Origin: Camillea tinctor | Taxonomy: Eukaryota > Ascomycota > Sordariomycetes > Xylariales > Xylariaceae | Direction of reading: 5' to 3' | Length of the DNA stretch: 64,000 nucleotides | Assembly: GCA_022578605.1 (NCBI GenBank) | Contig: MU394052.1 | Location: forward strand, 1,674,001-1,738,000 | Part shown: in pieces, positions 25,623-35,700 of the stretch | Position numbering within the stretch: position 1 is the stretch's first letter | Layout: each line of letters begins with the position of its first letter | Made by a program: the position numbers and the translations under genes | Notes under the pieces: model-generated | Database searches by the model: none | The model's input: the letters and a program-made list of their open reading frames with translations, nothing else | What the model was told of the DNA's origin: nothing

Positions 25623-28466
25623 ATGGCCGATAAGTATGAGATTCAGATGGTCGATCCCATGTGGGACTCGCTGAAGGATGCCGAAGGCAACCTGAAGCGT
25701 GGTTACTTTGATATTGAGGAAGACGAGAAAGACCAGAAAAACAAGAAAAACAACCCTGATACTGAGGAAGAGGATAAGAAAGACGAGGAAGACAACGGAC
25801 CTGGTTCAGAAGAGCCTTCACCCAAGCGCCCCCGTCGCCTGACACCTTTCCGTAAATACTACCCCACCATCGTCGTGAAGACCGGTCGCACTACACCTAC
25901 CATCATTCCCAAGAAGAAGTCGTCGCGTCCAGGATCGACTGCTCGTAAGTAAATGATTCTATTTCCCTCTCTTTTTTATTTATTTATTCGTTGATCTCCC
26001 CCCCCCCCCCCCCTTCTTGTTTCCATTTCACACACACATTTTGCTTCTTTCTGCCTACATTTTCTTTGAAGTATCTGTTTTATTTTCAATTTTCAATACT
26101 TTTTTTTTGGAGGGGGGGCAAGTTCTTCTTGGTACTATCAATGTCCAGACTTAGACTTGCCTCTGGCTTGGATCATCAACACTGAGTGTGGTCACATGCT
26201 TCCTTATCGGATATTATTAAGACATAATGGATTGCTAACTATATACCCAAGGCCCATTTTTGCTCCTTTCTCGACCAGCTGCTCCCTCAGATCGACTCGG
26301 GGTTAGCAATTCGTATGCTACCCATGATCAGAGCATGATCCTCGCAGCGGATGCCTTGGCCGACCATAATCGCAAGTATGGGAATATCGCCATGCCAGAC
26401 CAGGCCGCTCTAAGGTCCTGGCTGGAAGAGAACAAGCGCGAATTTGCGAGAGCCCGTCTTAACCGACGGGCTGCCAAGCAGCGAGTTCAACGTCTGCAGG
26501 TCGCCCCCCGGCCTGCTAACGCCGACAACGTTCCGGTCCCTGTCGCGGTACACCCGGCAGCCAGACCGGACTCCCCTCGTCAGCCGATCGCCCAGCCGTT
26601 CCACGCTGGTATCGGTGAGTAATTTTGAAAGCCATTTATCCTCCTTTTGACTCATCTCGGGAGCGAAACTTGCCTATGAATAAGGCGTATGGAGTTTCAC
26701 TGCCGAGGCATGAGATTATGAGCAAAACTATTATTAAATATGGCAATTACTGACTCTTGATGTTTTAGTCCGACGGGCGCGCATGTATTGCCGCCAGGTT
26801 GTTGAGGGTCTTGCTGCTCGTCTCAATTCCCTCGGTCGCCAAATCTACACCCCTGTGGGTGTAGAGGAGGATCGTCTCCTCGACCAAGCCCAGCAGGGTG
26901 AGGTGCCAGAGGAGGCCGTCGAGGGGGATGAGATAGAGCAGCAGCTGGCACAGATCTTTGTGGAATCTGCTGCTGGTCCGGCCCCCAACTTCGCCACTAG
27001 CCGCTTCCTCAGGGAGCTGGATACGGACAGTGAGTCCGAGGACGACGAGGAGTTGTGGGTCCTTGATCCTGATTCTCCTGGTCGTTCCTGTGCCGAGTCT
27101 GGGTCGGGGTCTGGACGAGAGTTGGTCAGCAAGACTCTGGAGGAATACCAGAGTCGTCTAGCTGCCCTGTGCACGTCCGATAAGTCTTCGGTCGTTGCTA
27201 GTGGTTCCCCCGTGGCTGAGGTGAACAACCAGCAACGCTCGGGGACTTACGGACTGCCAGCGGACTTCTACGATAGCACTAGCGACAGTAGTGGTTCCGA
27301 CTCGGACTCCGGTCCCGAAGCCCCTTCCCAGCCCATGGCTGCTTCGGTGTCCCGACCGAGAAACCCCGTTGGCCGGACCTTGTCTACGGGCACCCGACGA
27401 CGTGGTGGCCACGGTTATCGTCCCCAGTGTCAGACGCCACCGCAGAGACGGCCGGTGCAACTGCAGGGCGATAACCAAAGCTTGCGCCAGCCTACGGGGC
27501 AGAGCCAGCAACGTCAGACACTCCCGCAGAGACGGGCTGTGCAGCCGCTGGTGAACCCCCCGAAGCCGGCGCAGGTTTCGGTCCAACCGAATCGGGAGCT
27601 GCAGCAGCAGGTCCAACAGGTGAACCGGGAAGTATCGCCGGCTCGCCAGGCACAAGTGGCGGCACAGGATCCCTCGGCCCCTCCTGCTCGCCAGCCTCCG
27701 GTGTTAAAGACACCGGAGAAGCAGATCCTAAAGGAGCTGTACCCGCCGAGAGAGTCAGGCCGGCGCCGAGTGATAGCTCAGCTCGTTCGAGAGGAGCAGG
27801 AAACTCGGCGTCGGGCTGAGGAAGAAAAGCAGCAGCGGCAAGAGCGGAAGCTCAGGCGCCAGCAGCAGAGAGAGCGTGAGTAATTTTTTAGAGTCGTTTA
27901 TTCCCCTTCTTGGTCTGTCTCGGCCCAGCCCGGGAGTCAAAACTTCCTATCATAGTTGAGCGTACGAGTTTGTAGGAGTTTTGACTCCTGAAACAATGGT
28001 CTCAAGAGTACATAAATTACCCAATATGGCAATTGCTGACTCCCATTTCCCCAGTGCTGAGAGAGTTGCAGAGGAGGGAGGAGGAGGCGGCGATCGAGGC
28101 CGCTCTCGAACGGCAGGAGACTGCCGAGTTGGACGAGGAAGATCGCGTCCGACGCATACGGCTGCTGCGGCTCCAGGAGCAGGTGAGTGATATTGATTCA
28201 TTATTTTCCCTTCTGGATTGTCTTGGTTCGGCCCGGAAGTCAAAATTTCCTATCATAGCTAAGCGTCTCAACTCGTGAGAATTTTATCTCCCGAGACGCG
28301 GTCTGAAGAGTAAAAGTTTACCTATTATGGCAAATACTAACTTTCATTATTACAGCAGCGCGAGAGCCATCTGGCTGGCCACCTAGAGCGCTCCCGCGCG
28401 CAGTTGCGCCGGGACGTGGCCGAGATCACCCCAGAGCGCCGAAAGGACGTGCCATCACCGATATAG
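25623..28466 (+). CDS. Orphan charged/low-complexity protein with introner-like introns
   Basis: Five exons, 25623-25944, 26252-26614, 26769-27875, 28055-28182 and 28356-28466, join in frame to 676 residues. I do not recognise a family. Residues 1-110 are acidic then basic (MADKYEIQMVDPMWDSLKDA; a PSPKRPRRLTPFRK nuclear-localisation-like patch). Exon 2 has an Arg-rich helix (EENKREFARARLNRRAAKQR). Exon 3 codes an acidic serine stretch (DTDSESEDDEE), then a long Gln/Pro/Arg-rich disordered region. Exon 3 end to exon 5 is a charged coiled coil (ETRRRAEEEKQQRQERKLRR; LRELQRREEEAAIEAALERQ) ending KDVPSPI. All four introns keep phase and have GTAAGT or GTGAGT donors. Introns 2-4 are sequence-related to each other. 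The stop codon lies inside a 49-bp inverted repeat. A nuclear scaffold or chromatin-associated role is only a guess. Confidence 0.72.
25998..26013 (+). repeat. Poly-C tract in intron 1
   Basis: A run of 16 C lies in the 307-nt first intron of the orphan gene. The intron's 3' end (attattaagacataatgg then GCTAAC) weakly resembles the tail of the next introns, but the rest does not align by eye, so I do not count it as a sure family member. Confidence 0.8.
26615..26768 (+). repeat. Introner-like intron copy A (intron 2 of orphan gene)
   Basis: A 154-nt GT-AG intron beginning GTGAGTAATTTT and ending with the block ATATGGCAATTACTGACT before TTTTAG. Its middle has a degenerate CTCGGGAGCGAAACTT...GGAGTTTCACTGCCGAGGC arrangement able to pair as a stem. 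Both ends and the centre match introns 3 and 4 of the same gene, while the exons around them are not repeats of each other. It is the most diverged of the three copies. Confidence 0.75.
27876..28054 (+). repeat. Introner-like intron copy B (intron 3 of orphan gene)
   Basis: A 179-nt intron, GTGAGTAATTTTTTAG to CCCCAG. It carries a near-perfect internal inverted repeat: GGAGTCAAAACTTCCTA pairs with TAGGAGTTTTGACTCC about 20 nt downstream, with one unpaired base. The 3' part has GGTCTCAAGAGTA and CAATATGGCAATTGCTGACT. Nearly every block recurs in intron 4 at matching distance. Confidence 0.85.
28183..28355 (+). repeat. Introner-like intron copy C (intron 4 of orphan gene)
   Basis: A 173-nt intron, GTGAGTGATATT to TTACAG. 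The block AGTCAAAATTTCCTATCATAG, then CTAAGCGT, aligns to copy B with few mismatches, as do GGTCTGAAGAGTAAAA and TATTATGGCAAATACTAAC at the branch region. Part of the stem has decayed here (GAGAATTTTATCTCCCGAGAC replaces the perfect arm). Confidence 0.85.
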
Positions 28467-28560
28467 AAGGTATATTTTGATGACGAATCAGGCTTTTGTC
28501 TACTTTTGTCTACAAAAGCCTGATTCCTCATCAAGATTTACCTTCTATATCGGTGATGGC
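28451..28560. repeat. 49-bp near-perfect inverted repeat with 12-nt loop
   Basis: Arms 28451-28499 and 28512-28560 are reverse complements with three mismatches in 49 positions; the loop is 28500-28511. The left arm begins inside the last codons of the orphan gene (GCCATCACCGATATAG, i.e. PSPI and stop) and the right arm ends with the same bases inverted. The centre also holds two direct copies of CTTTTGTCTA. I see no clear target-site duplication outside the arms, so a MITE is possible but not shown; a palindromic template-switch duplication is the alternative. Confidence 0.92.
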
Positions 28561-28696
28561 TCTGGGGGGGTCTCCTCGCTAGTAGAGAGACACGTCGCTT
28601 GTTGGACAAGAACATCACTTTCCTTTTTCCTCGGGGGGCGAGGAATCAGGAAGTGCTGTTCTTGTTCACATGCATGTAGGATAAGGGTCCAGACCC

Positions 28697-28727
28697 GGGA
28701 AAGGGGGGAAGGGGGGAAAAGGGGGGA
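28697..28727 (+). repeat. Potential G-quadruplex
   Basis: Runs GGG, GGGGGG, GGGGGG and GGGGGG are separated by only AAA, AA and AAAA, which fits the standard four-run G-quadruplex pattern with very short loops. It sits about 140 nt beyond the inverted repeat, in the convergent spacer. Confidence 0.7.
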
Positions 28728-29403
28728 GAGAAAAGGGAGCATGGATTTGCGCGGTGTGGGGTTATTCCCCTACTCTACAATGGTGGTGGCCAATAAGAGC
28801 TACAATAATAATGATGATAATGGGAACCTGTCACACACACAACTTTGCTAGAATGCGGATGATTGATAAACAGACAGTTGCGTAGACCCTTGTAGCCTTA
28901 TGCCAAGGTGTTACCTTTCTATCCCTCCCCATCTATTGAAGACGACACATACCATGGTATTTCTTTTCGTTTCTTTTTTTCGTTTTACCAAACACACCTC
29001 TAATTGGAGTGTATAAGGGGAGGATCTCCTAAGCGAGAAACAATGGACAAAAAGAAGATCATTCAGAAGAAAAGGAGAAGAGTAAAAAAAAAAAAAAAGA
29101 CTATATGCCCATGCTCGAATCCTATAGCAACGCTCTGATATGCGAGGCCTTTACCGAGAGAGAAAAAAATATAACGTAAAAATAAGAAAAAAAGCCTGTC
29201 CTAAAACTCCAGATTTCCTTGCCAGCACTTCATGGGCATGAGTCAATGAAGCAAAGAGAGCACACCAGCTAGCCATTTCGTTCGTACCGTCTTTCCTCGC
29301 CCTTAACCGTCCCTCCTAACTTTGACAACTGAACTACTACTACTGGCTTGGTAAGCGGGAAAATGACCGTCGAACGGCGCCTCGACAACATTTGTACAGT
29401 CGG

Positions 29404-29424
29404 ACACACACACACACACACACA

Positions 29425-29450
<26 letters not shown>
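29404..29450. repeat. (CA)n(CT)n compound microsatellite
   Basis: About ten CA units run directly into about thirteen CT units, followed by TTTC repeats. It is non-coding and lies downstream of the histidine kinase gene. Confidence 0.95.
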
Positions 29451-29462
<12 letters not shown>

Positions 29463-29769
29463 CTATAAAGAGCTCGCAAGCAAGATCTCTCATGACCCTT
29501 TGGTAATGACCCAGCCCTTTCCCGCCTTTGCCCTAGCCTATTTCAATTGTGGTATATGCATTATTCAACAGAAGTGAAAATTTGAATTGAAAGAAAAAAA
29601 AAAGAGAACATCTCCAGCCTCGGCTGATAGGCGATGCATTTTATGTAAATGAAGACGTCCTGTGTTTTTTTCTTTTTAATCTCCCGAAAACGCCTAGATG
29701 CAGTGGTTGTCATCGTTTGTTTTGTATTTTTTCCCCTCCCGCTGCGGATGGTGGTTTGGCGCTTGGAAA

Positions 29770-32700
29770 TCAGAAGTATTTGGACATTGCAGTGCTCAAA
29801 TCCATGAAGTCAACCGGTTTGGTGACGTAATCGTTGAAACCCGCAGCCACACATTTCTCCTGAACGTCTGACATGACGTTCGCTGAAAGTGCTATAATGG
29901 GGGTTTGAGAGTAGTTGTTCTCTTGCTCCCATTGCCGGATCTCGCGGCAAGCTTGATAACCGTCCTTACGAGGCATGTGAAGGTCACACTGGAAATATGT
30001 TAGCCTGCTGATTAGTACGATTCTTTTCGGACTGCAACTTACCAGGATCAATGAATAATATCTCGCAGGACGTGCAAATACCATTTCTGTCGCCTCTACA
30101 CCGTCTGCCGCAATCTCAGTCTCGATTCCAACCTTTTTGAGGTATCGAACCAGGACCTTTTGGTTGACAGTGTTGTCTTCAACAAGAAGAACTTTATAAC
30201 CTTTATTCCCAATCCGCTTCTCAACATCTATGTAGTTCTGTTTCTGATTCTCCACCATTTGCGCTGCATTGGAGCGGTTGAGGTCGATGCTCAAGTCACG
30301 CTCCCTACCTGGATCGAATATTACAGCGAATCGAGATGGCTTCACAGGTTTATAGACGAATATGATCCTCTTTTCTTCGATAAGCTGCTGATGTCCCGGA
30401 TCGGAAGCGAGTCGGAGGACGCTCTGCCTCTGGACTGAATCCGATAAGACTAAGACAGAAGGCTTGCCTCCCGAGGAAGTCATGATCCGGTCTATCACGC
30501 TTATGATCTCTTCTGCGGAGCTAAGATTGAGAACAATATGAGTAAACGTGACGGACTCGTGTCCGCCTATTAACCCTTCAGCCTCAGAAACGCTTGCCAT
30601 AGCGGTAATCTGGTGAGGGATATCTTTTGGCAACGTCGTTTCGATGTGTTTCGTGGTCGCTTCTCTGCTGTATCTTTGGGGGCAGATAATGAGGATTGAA
30701 TACATCGGTGGACGGAACTGATCAAGGCTCGGGGGAAATCTAATCCCATCAGGTGTAGGCGTAATCTGAGGTGAGAGCGTCCCGGACGGCATTTCCAGCT
30801 TCATCTGCGACAGATCTTGCCCACTGGCTTTCGCTGCTTCGCTAAAGTGCACGAGACCTACGTTAACAGATGAAACGGATGACCTGGCAGTGGTTTGTGA
30901 GCGCACAGACCGTATAGAAGGGTCGGAACTAGCAGACGACTCAGGTGCAGGCGACATGACTCCACCCTCCGAGTTGGGGCTTGCAGCCGGTGGTTGATCG
31001 ACCGTCCTATGGAGTAGATATGGCTTGATGGCTTGCATTGCCCTGTCGTCCACGGAACCTCGCAGAGATGCCACCATTGGTGGAGTGCCAGCAATACTAG
31101 GATAATCGGTTGAGCTGGGTAGCCCGAGTCTGGTGGTGAATGTGAATGTCGAGCCTTTTCCTAGCACCGCAGTACCTTCCATTGTTCCACCGTGGAGCTC
31201 TACCAGTTGCCTGGATATAACAAGACCTAGCCCGCTGCCGCCGTGCTGTCGGGTGCTGCTCCCATCAATCTGACTGAAGGGCTTGAAAATCAACTCTGCC
31301 TCTTCTTTGGTAAAACCACGCCCAGTATCTATAACTGAAAACTCAAGCATGATCTGGTGCTCACCGAGCTGGGATGCTTTGTCTGAAAATACTCTACAAC
31401 GACTGAATACTTCGCCTTCAGCTGTGAACTTGATAGCGTTGCCAATAACATTGAGAAGAACCTGGCGGATGCGGACTTTGTCGCCTTTGACCCAAGATGG
31501 AACATTCTCCTCAACGATATAGTTGAGCTCAAGTCGTTTAGCTATCGCCATTGTCGAGACTAATTCGTTAACATCCTCGATTAGGGATCTAGTATGGAAC
31601 CACTCGAAGTTCAATTTCATCATCCCGGCATCGACTTTGGAAAGGTCTAGAATATCATTGATGATCATGAGGAGACTGTTGGCGCTTGTCTGGATCGTGT
31701 TCGTGTAATCCCTCTGCTCCTCGTTGAGTATCGTGTCTTGTAAGAAACTAACCATGCCAGAAATGCCAATGAGCGGCGTTCGGATTTCATGAGACATATT
31801 GCTCAAAAATCTGCTCTTCGACTCCATGGCTTCCTTAAGTTTTGCCTCTAGCAGCTTATGATCGTTGATATCGGTCGCAGAGCCGAAGTAGGAACTTGCA
31901 CCGCTGCCAAAACCGACGTCATCAATCTGGACACATCTGATCAAGTGCCACCTATACTCTCCGCTCTTGGACCTTAAACGAAGTTCTGTCGTATATGAGA
32001 GGCGGCCGTTACTGTCCGTAGTGACCTTGATGATCCCCTTCTTTACTAGTTCATTTAGGTCTGTGTTAGGGAAATCATTAACTGAATTATTTTCAGTACT
32101 GTTATACCGGGACAAAAGTGCAGGCATTGTATTGGAGCCCTGGGTGGAGGTGGCCGGGGCTGGAATGTTTCTGGCTAGAGGCTTCTGCCCGATAGAGGAA
32201 AACTCGGATGGCGTATCAAGACTATTCTTTCCGGTTAGGAAAGCCCTTGATATGCGGTCTTCAGGGAACCGGCACTTCGCCATATCATCAGGATGGACGA
32301 AATCCATGAACCCCAAGCCTAAAGGCGATTCAATGCTTTGACCCGTATAGGAGAGCCATTGCTCGTTGGCGAATGTAATCCCGTCACTTTCCGTCGCAGT
32401 GAATATGATTTGAGGGATTAGATTGGCTAGCAATCGATGCTTTGCTTCTGACGCTTCGATCTCTTGTTGACGAAGAGCCAGCAGCTCAGCTACCTTTTGG
32501 TCATGAATATCCATGTAAGAACCGATAAACTGAACAATGACTCCACGCTTATCGCGAGATGCTACAGCGCGGGCTTGATGCCAACGATAGGCTCCATCGA
32601 AACGGCGTATTCGAACTGTATGGGCGAACTGCTCGCCCGTACGAAGTGATGTTGTCCAGGCGCGAAGATAATCATCGCGGTCTTCGGGATGTAGAGTACC

Positions 32701-35700
32701 CCAAGGATTTGCAACCAAGTCGTCAAGGGTCTGGCCTCTGTAGGATAGATACCTACTGTTGACCCATACTATTTCTCCATTGAGTGGCAATGCCACAAAG
32801 ACGTGCACCGGTAGCAAGTCAAGCATAAGCCCCTTAAGTCTATCAGTCGGCGGAAGCATACTGACCTGCGGGCCTGGGGCAGAACCAGGGCGCGATGGAA
32901 TAGAGGACTGAGTTGTCGGCTTCGAAAGTAAAGGGGTGCTTGGCGGTAAGGACTGGAGAGTGGTCGCAAAGTCGCCACCATATGAGTGTAATCTTGTGTG
33001 TTTGTGGCCGTCTTCAGACGATAACAGGTTATGGGCATCATTAGTGTCGCGTTGAGGTTGCTCATCTATCTCACCTTCCTCTCCCACAAGATCCTTTGAC
33101 GAGGGTCGCTGTTTGGATGACGGTACGTGTCCCTCTTCGGTAGTGGCAGCGTTCTCGAGTATTAATTCTGGAGCTCCCGATTCCCTTTGTCCTTGAGTGG
33201 ACTCTTGGATGTGATAGCGTAAACTACCTGATCGCTTATGCAGTTTACTGGCGGCAGAGCTACTGTCCTTTGAAATCCGAATAGGTCGGTGAGTTGACGC
33301 GTTTGACAGGGTCTCGGAATTAGAAACACCCCCGTTTCGTGGTCTCGAATTGAAATAACCATCACCTCCTATCTGATTAGGGCTGGTTCCAGCAGGGCGC
33401 CTATCTACAATCAAGCCAAAAGATGCTGGTTCCCACATTGGTGTTCCCATGGGAGAAGCAGTTATGCTCCGGGATGGCCCAGAATAGTCACTAGGACTAG
33501 TGAGACTCTCGGTAATAGAACGCTGCGACATGCCCTCTGATGGTGTGTAGTTGAGTCGATTAAGCGTAGCAGAGTTTGCCAGGGGTCGCCCATCGGGAGC
33601 AACTGCGCCAAAACCGGCCGTTGACGGTCTTCTGCGATGAAGCCCTAAAGACTCCGTTTCGAGATTGGTATAGTGGCGGCAAAGAGAGAAAGATGTGGCT
33701 AAGTGAGGGGCTAGATTCTCAAGTGAATGTCGCAAACTCGACGGATACGGTATGACGGGGCTAAGAATAGACAATATTGCAAGGGGTGGCTGTCGGCTCT
33801 TCTCGGTAGAGTCTGTTGACGACCGTCGCTCCGGGGTTGTCGTCTCCGCCTTGCCACGCTGGCCGGTCTTGTTGGCCAAAGCTGCAGGGTCTAACTTGAA
33901 TCGCTGCGCGGGTTTTGAAAGAAGAATATGATTAAGGGGTATATGGAGGACCGTCCATGAGTTGTCAACTCCTATCGTCTCGGGTGGTTGTGCGGAACTG
34001 TAATCTTGTGGACTCGGACCAGGATTAAACGATTCCTCATCAACCACAGCGTCTGTAAAAAAAGGGTTTTCCAAAGGATCAGGTCGCACCGCAGGAGATG
34101 GTGCTGGTGACTGAGACCATGGCGACGGGGGAGTTTGCTCATATTCTTCATACTTTGGTGTAGGGGGTCGTGGCGGAGCATTGTCAATGGCTGAGAGCAG
34201 ACTTGGAATTTTGCTCTTATCTAAGGACGGTGATTTCTTTTTTTGCCCAACAGGACGAGCAGTGCTAGCATTAGCTAGTAGGGACGATAATTTGCTCGTC
34301 GATTCTGATCTGGTCTGTGTTCTCTGATGTTTATTTGCGTCTTGTGCCGAGGCATTCCCAGAACGCTTCGGTGTTTGTTGTTGCCCTTCCGTCTCCCGGT
34401 CGAGATAGGGGTAGGATCGAGTCAAGGCAACAACCTTCCCTCGCTCGACGACTCTAGTAATGCCATTGTGGTCGATGAGAGGATCTGCTTCGAGCTCAAG
34501 TCCTTGCAATACCGGGTGGACGCGGCCCTTGGGCTCGCTGTTTGATTCAAGTGTCGCCTCCCAAACCGGCACCGCCTGCTGGTCTTCGACCGCATCATGC
34601 TCCTCAAGTGCCTGTTCATTCAACAAGGGGTGAGGCGACATCGGAGTTCGTCTACCGGTCCCTGGGTAATAGCTTTTACTCCTCGATAACATGACTGGTC
34701 TCTGCGGGCCAATCGATTCACCAACGTGTCCCTTCCGAGACTCTTTCTTGTCCTCATAGGCAGTGAACGAATGGCGACTTTGGATGCCAGGTCTAGTAGG
34801 TTTTTCGCTTTTCTGCGTTAGATCTACATTTGAGGAATATTCAGACAAACCGTCTCCGCTATTAGCCATGAGACTACTGTCTCTAGCTATGTAGCCCATG
34901 CTCAAATCATCTTCTTCTTGAGCATTATAAGTTGCCTTTTGCCCCCAAGGCACATTATCAATGTCCGTGGAATCCGCGGGTACTGAAAGAGTGATTCTTT
35001 CCGCCTTGTAGTAGTCGGTCATAATCTGAATGACAGTATTCCACCAGGCATTCAAACCGGGCTCGGCAGTGAGCATCAATGTCAGGTCGTATAAATTGGG
35101 GGCGGGATAATCACAATCGGCCGAGTAAGGAGTAGCTCCAGGAAGGAATGTCATGGCCGACGCAGGTGACGAGGGGTCCGACCTGAGCTGATCATGAAGC
35201 ACAATATTGCTAAAGTGCTGTTGACCAAAGGCGTTTTGAAAGAGTGAGGGTTGGAACCCAGGCGTGCCCATGCGAGGAAATGGGTAGGATGGGGTCCTAG
35301 CAACAAATCCGGGCGTCACACCACCACGAATGGTCTTATTCGACTCAGTTGAGGCGGTTGGCACATCCGAGTCCGGGGTTGGGGACAGAGTAGACTCCTC
35401 TCGAAGGGGAGATGCACCCAATTTAAGGGTACCGGTGGCAGACTGTAGGCTCCGGCCGGACAATTCTCGACGCTCCATATCCCGGGCCAACCTGAGGCGG
35501 TATTCCTCTAGCGTCTGCTGGCTTCCCATAATTTCCGGCGGATCTTGCGCGATGCTAACCTCCTTACCTTTTCGCCTCGCGCCCGGGCTGGATCTTGGGA
35601 TATGCTGCTCTGATTCATTCTCGCCAATTCGTACAACGGTTCCTCCCGACTGCGACTCTGGCGAATCGCTCGTATCTAGCCCACCACCGCGTAGGCGTAG

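Larger units (their letters stand above)
28561..29769. other. Intergenic region with G-runs and CA/CT microsatellite
   Basis: This 1.2-kb stretch lies between the inverted repeat and the 3' end of the histidine kinase gene; the two genes converge here. It contains four G-runs near 28697-28727, a (CA)n(CT)n microsatellite at 29404-29450, and A-rich tracts near 29083-29097 and 29589-29604. No gene is seen. Confidence 0.55.
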
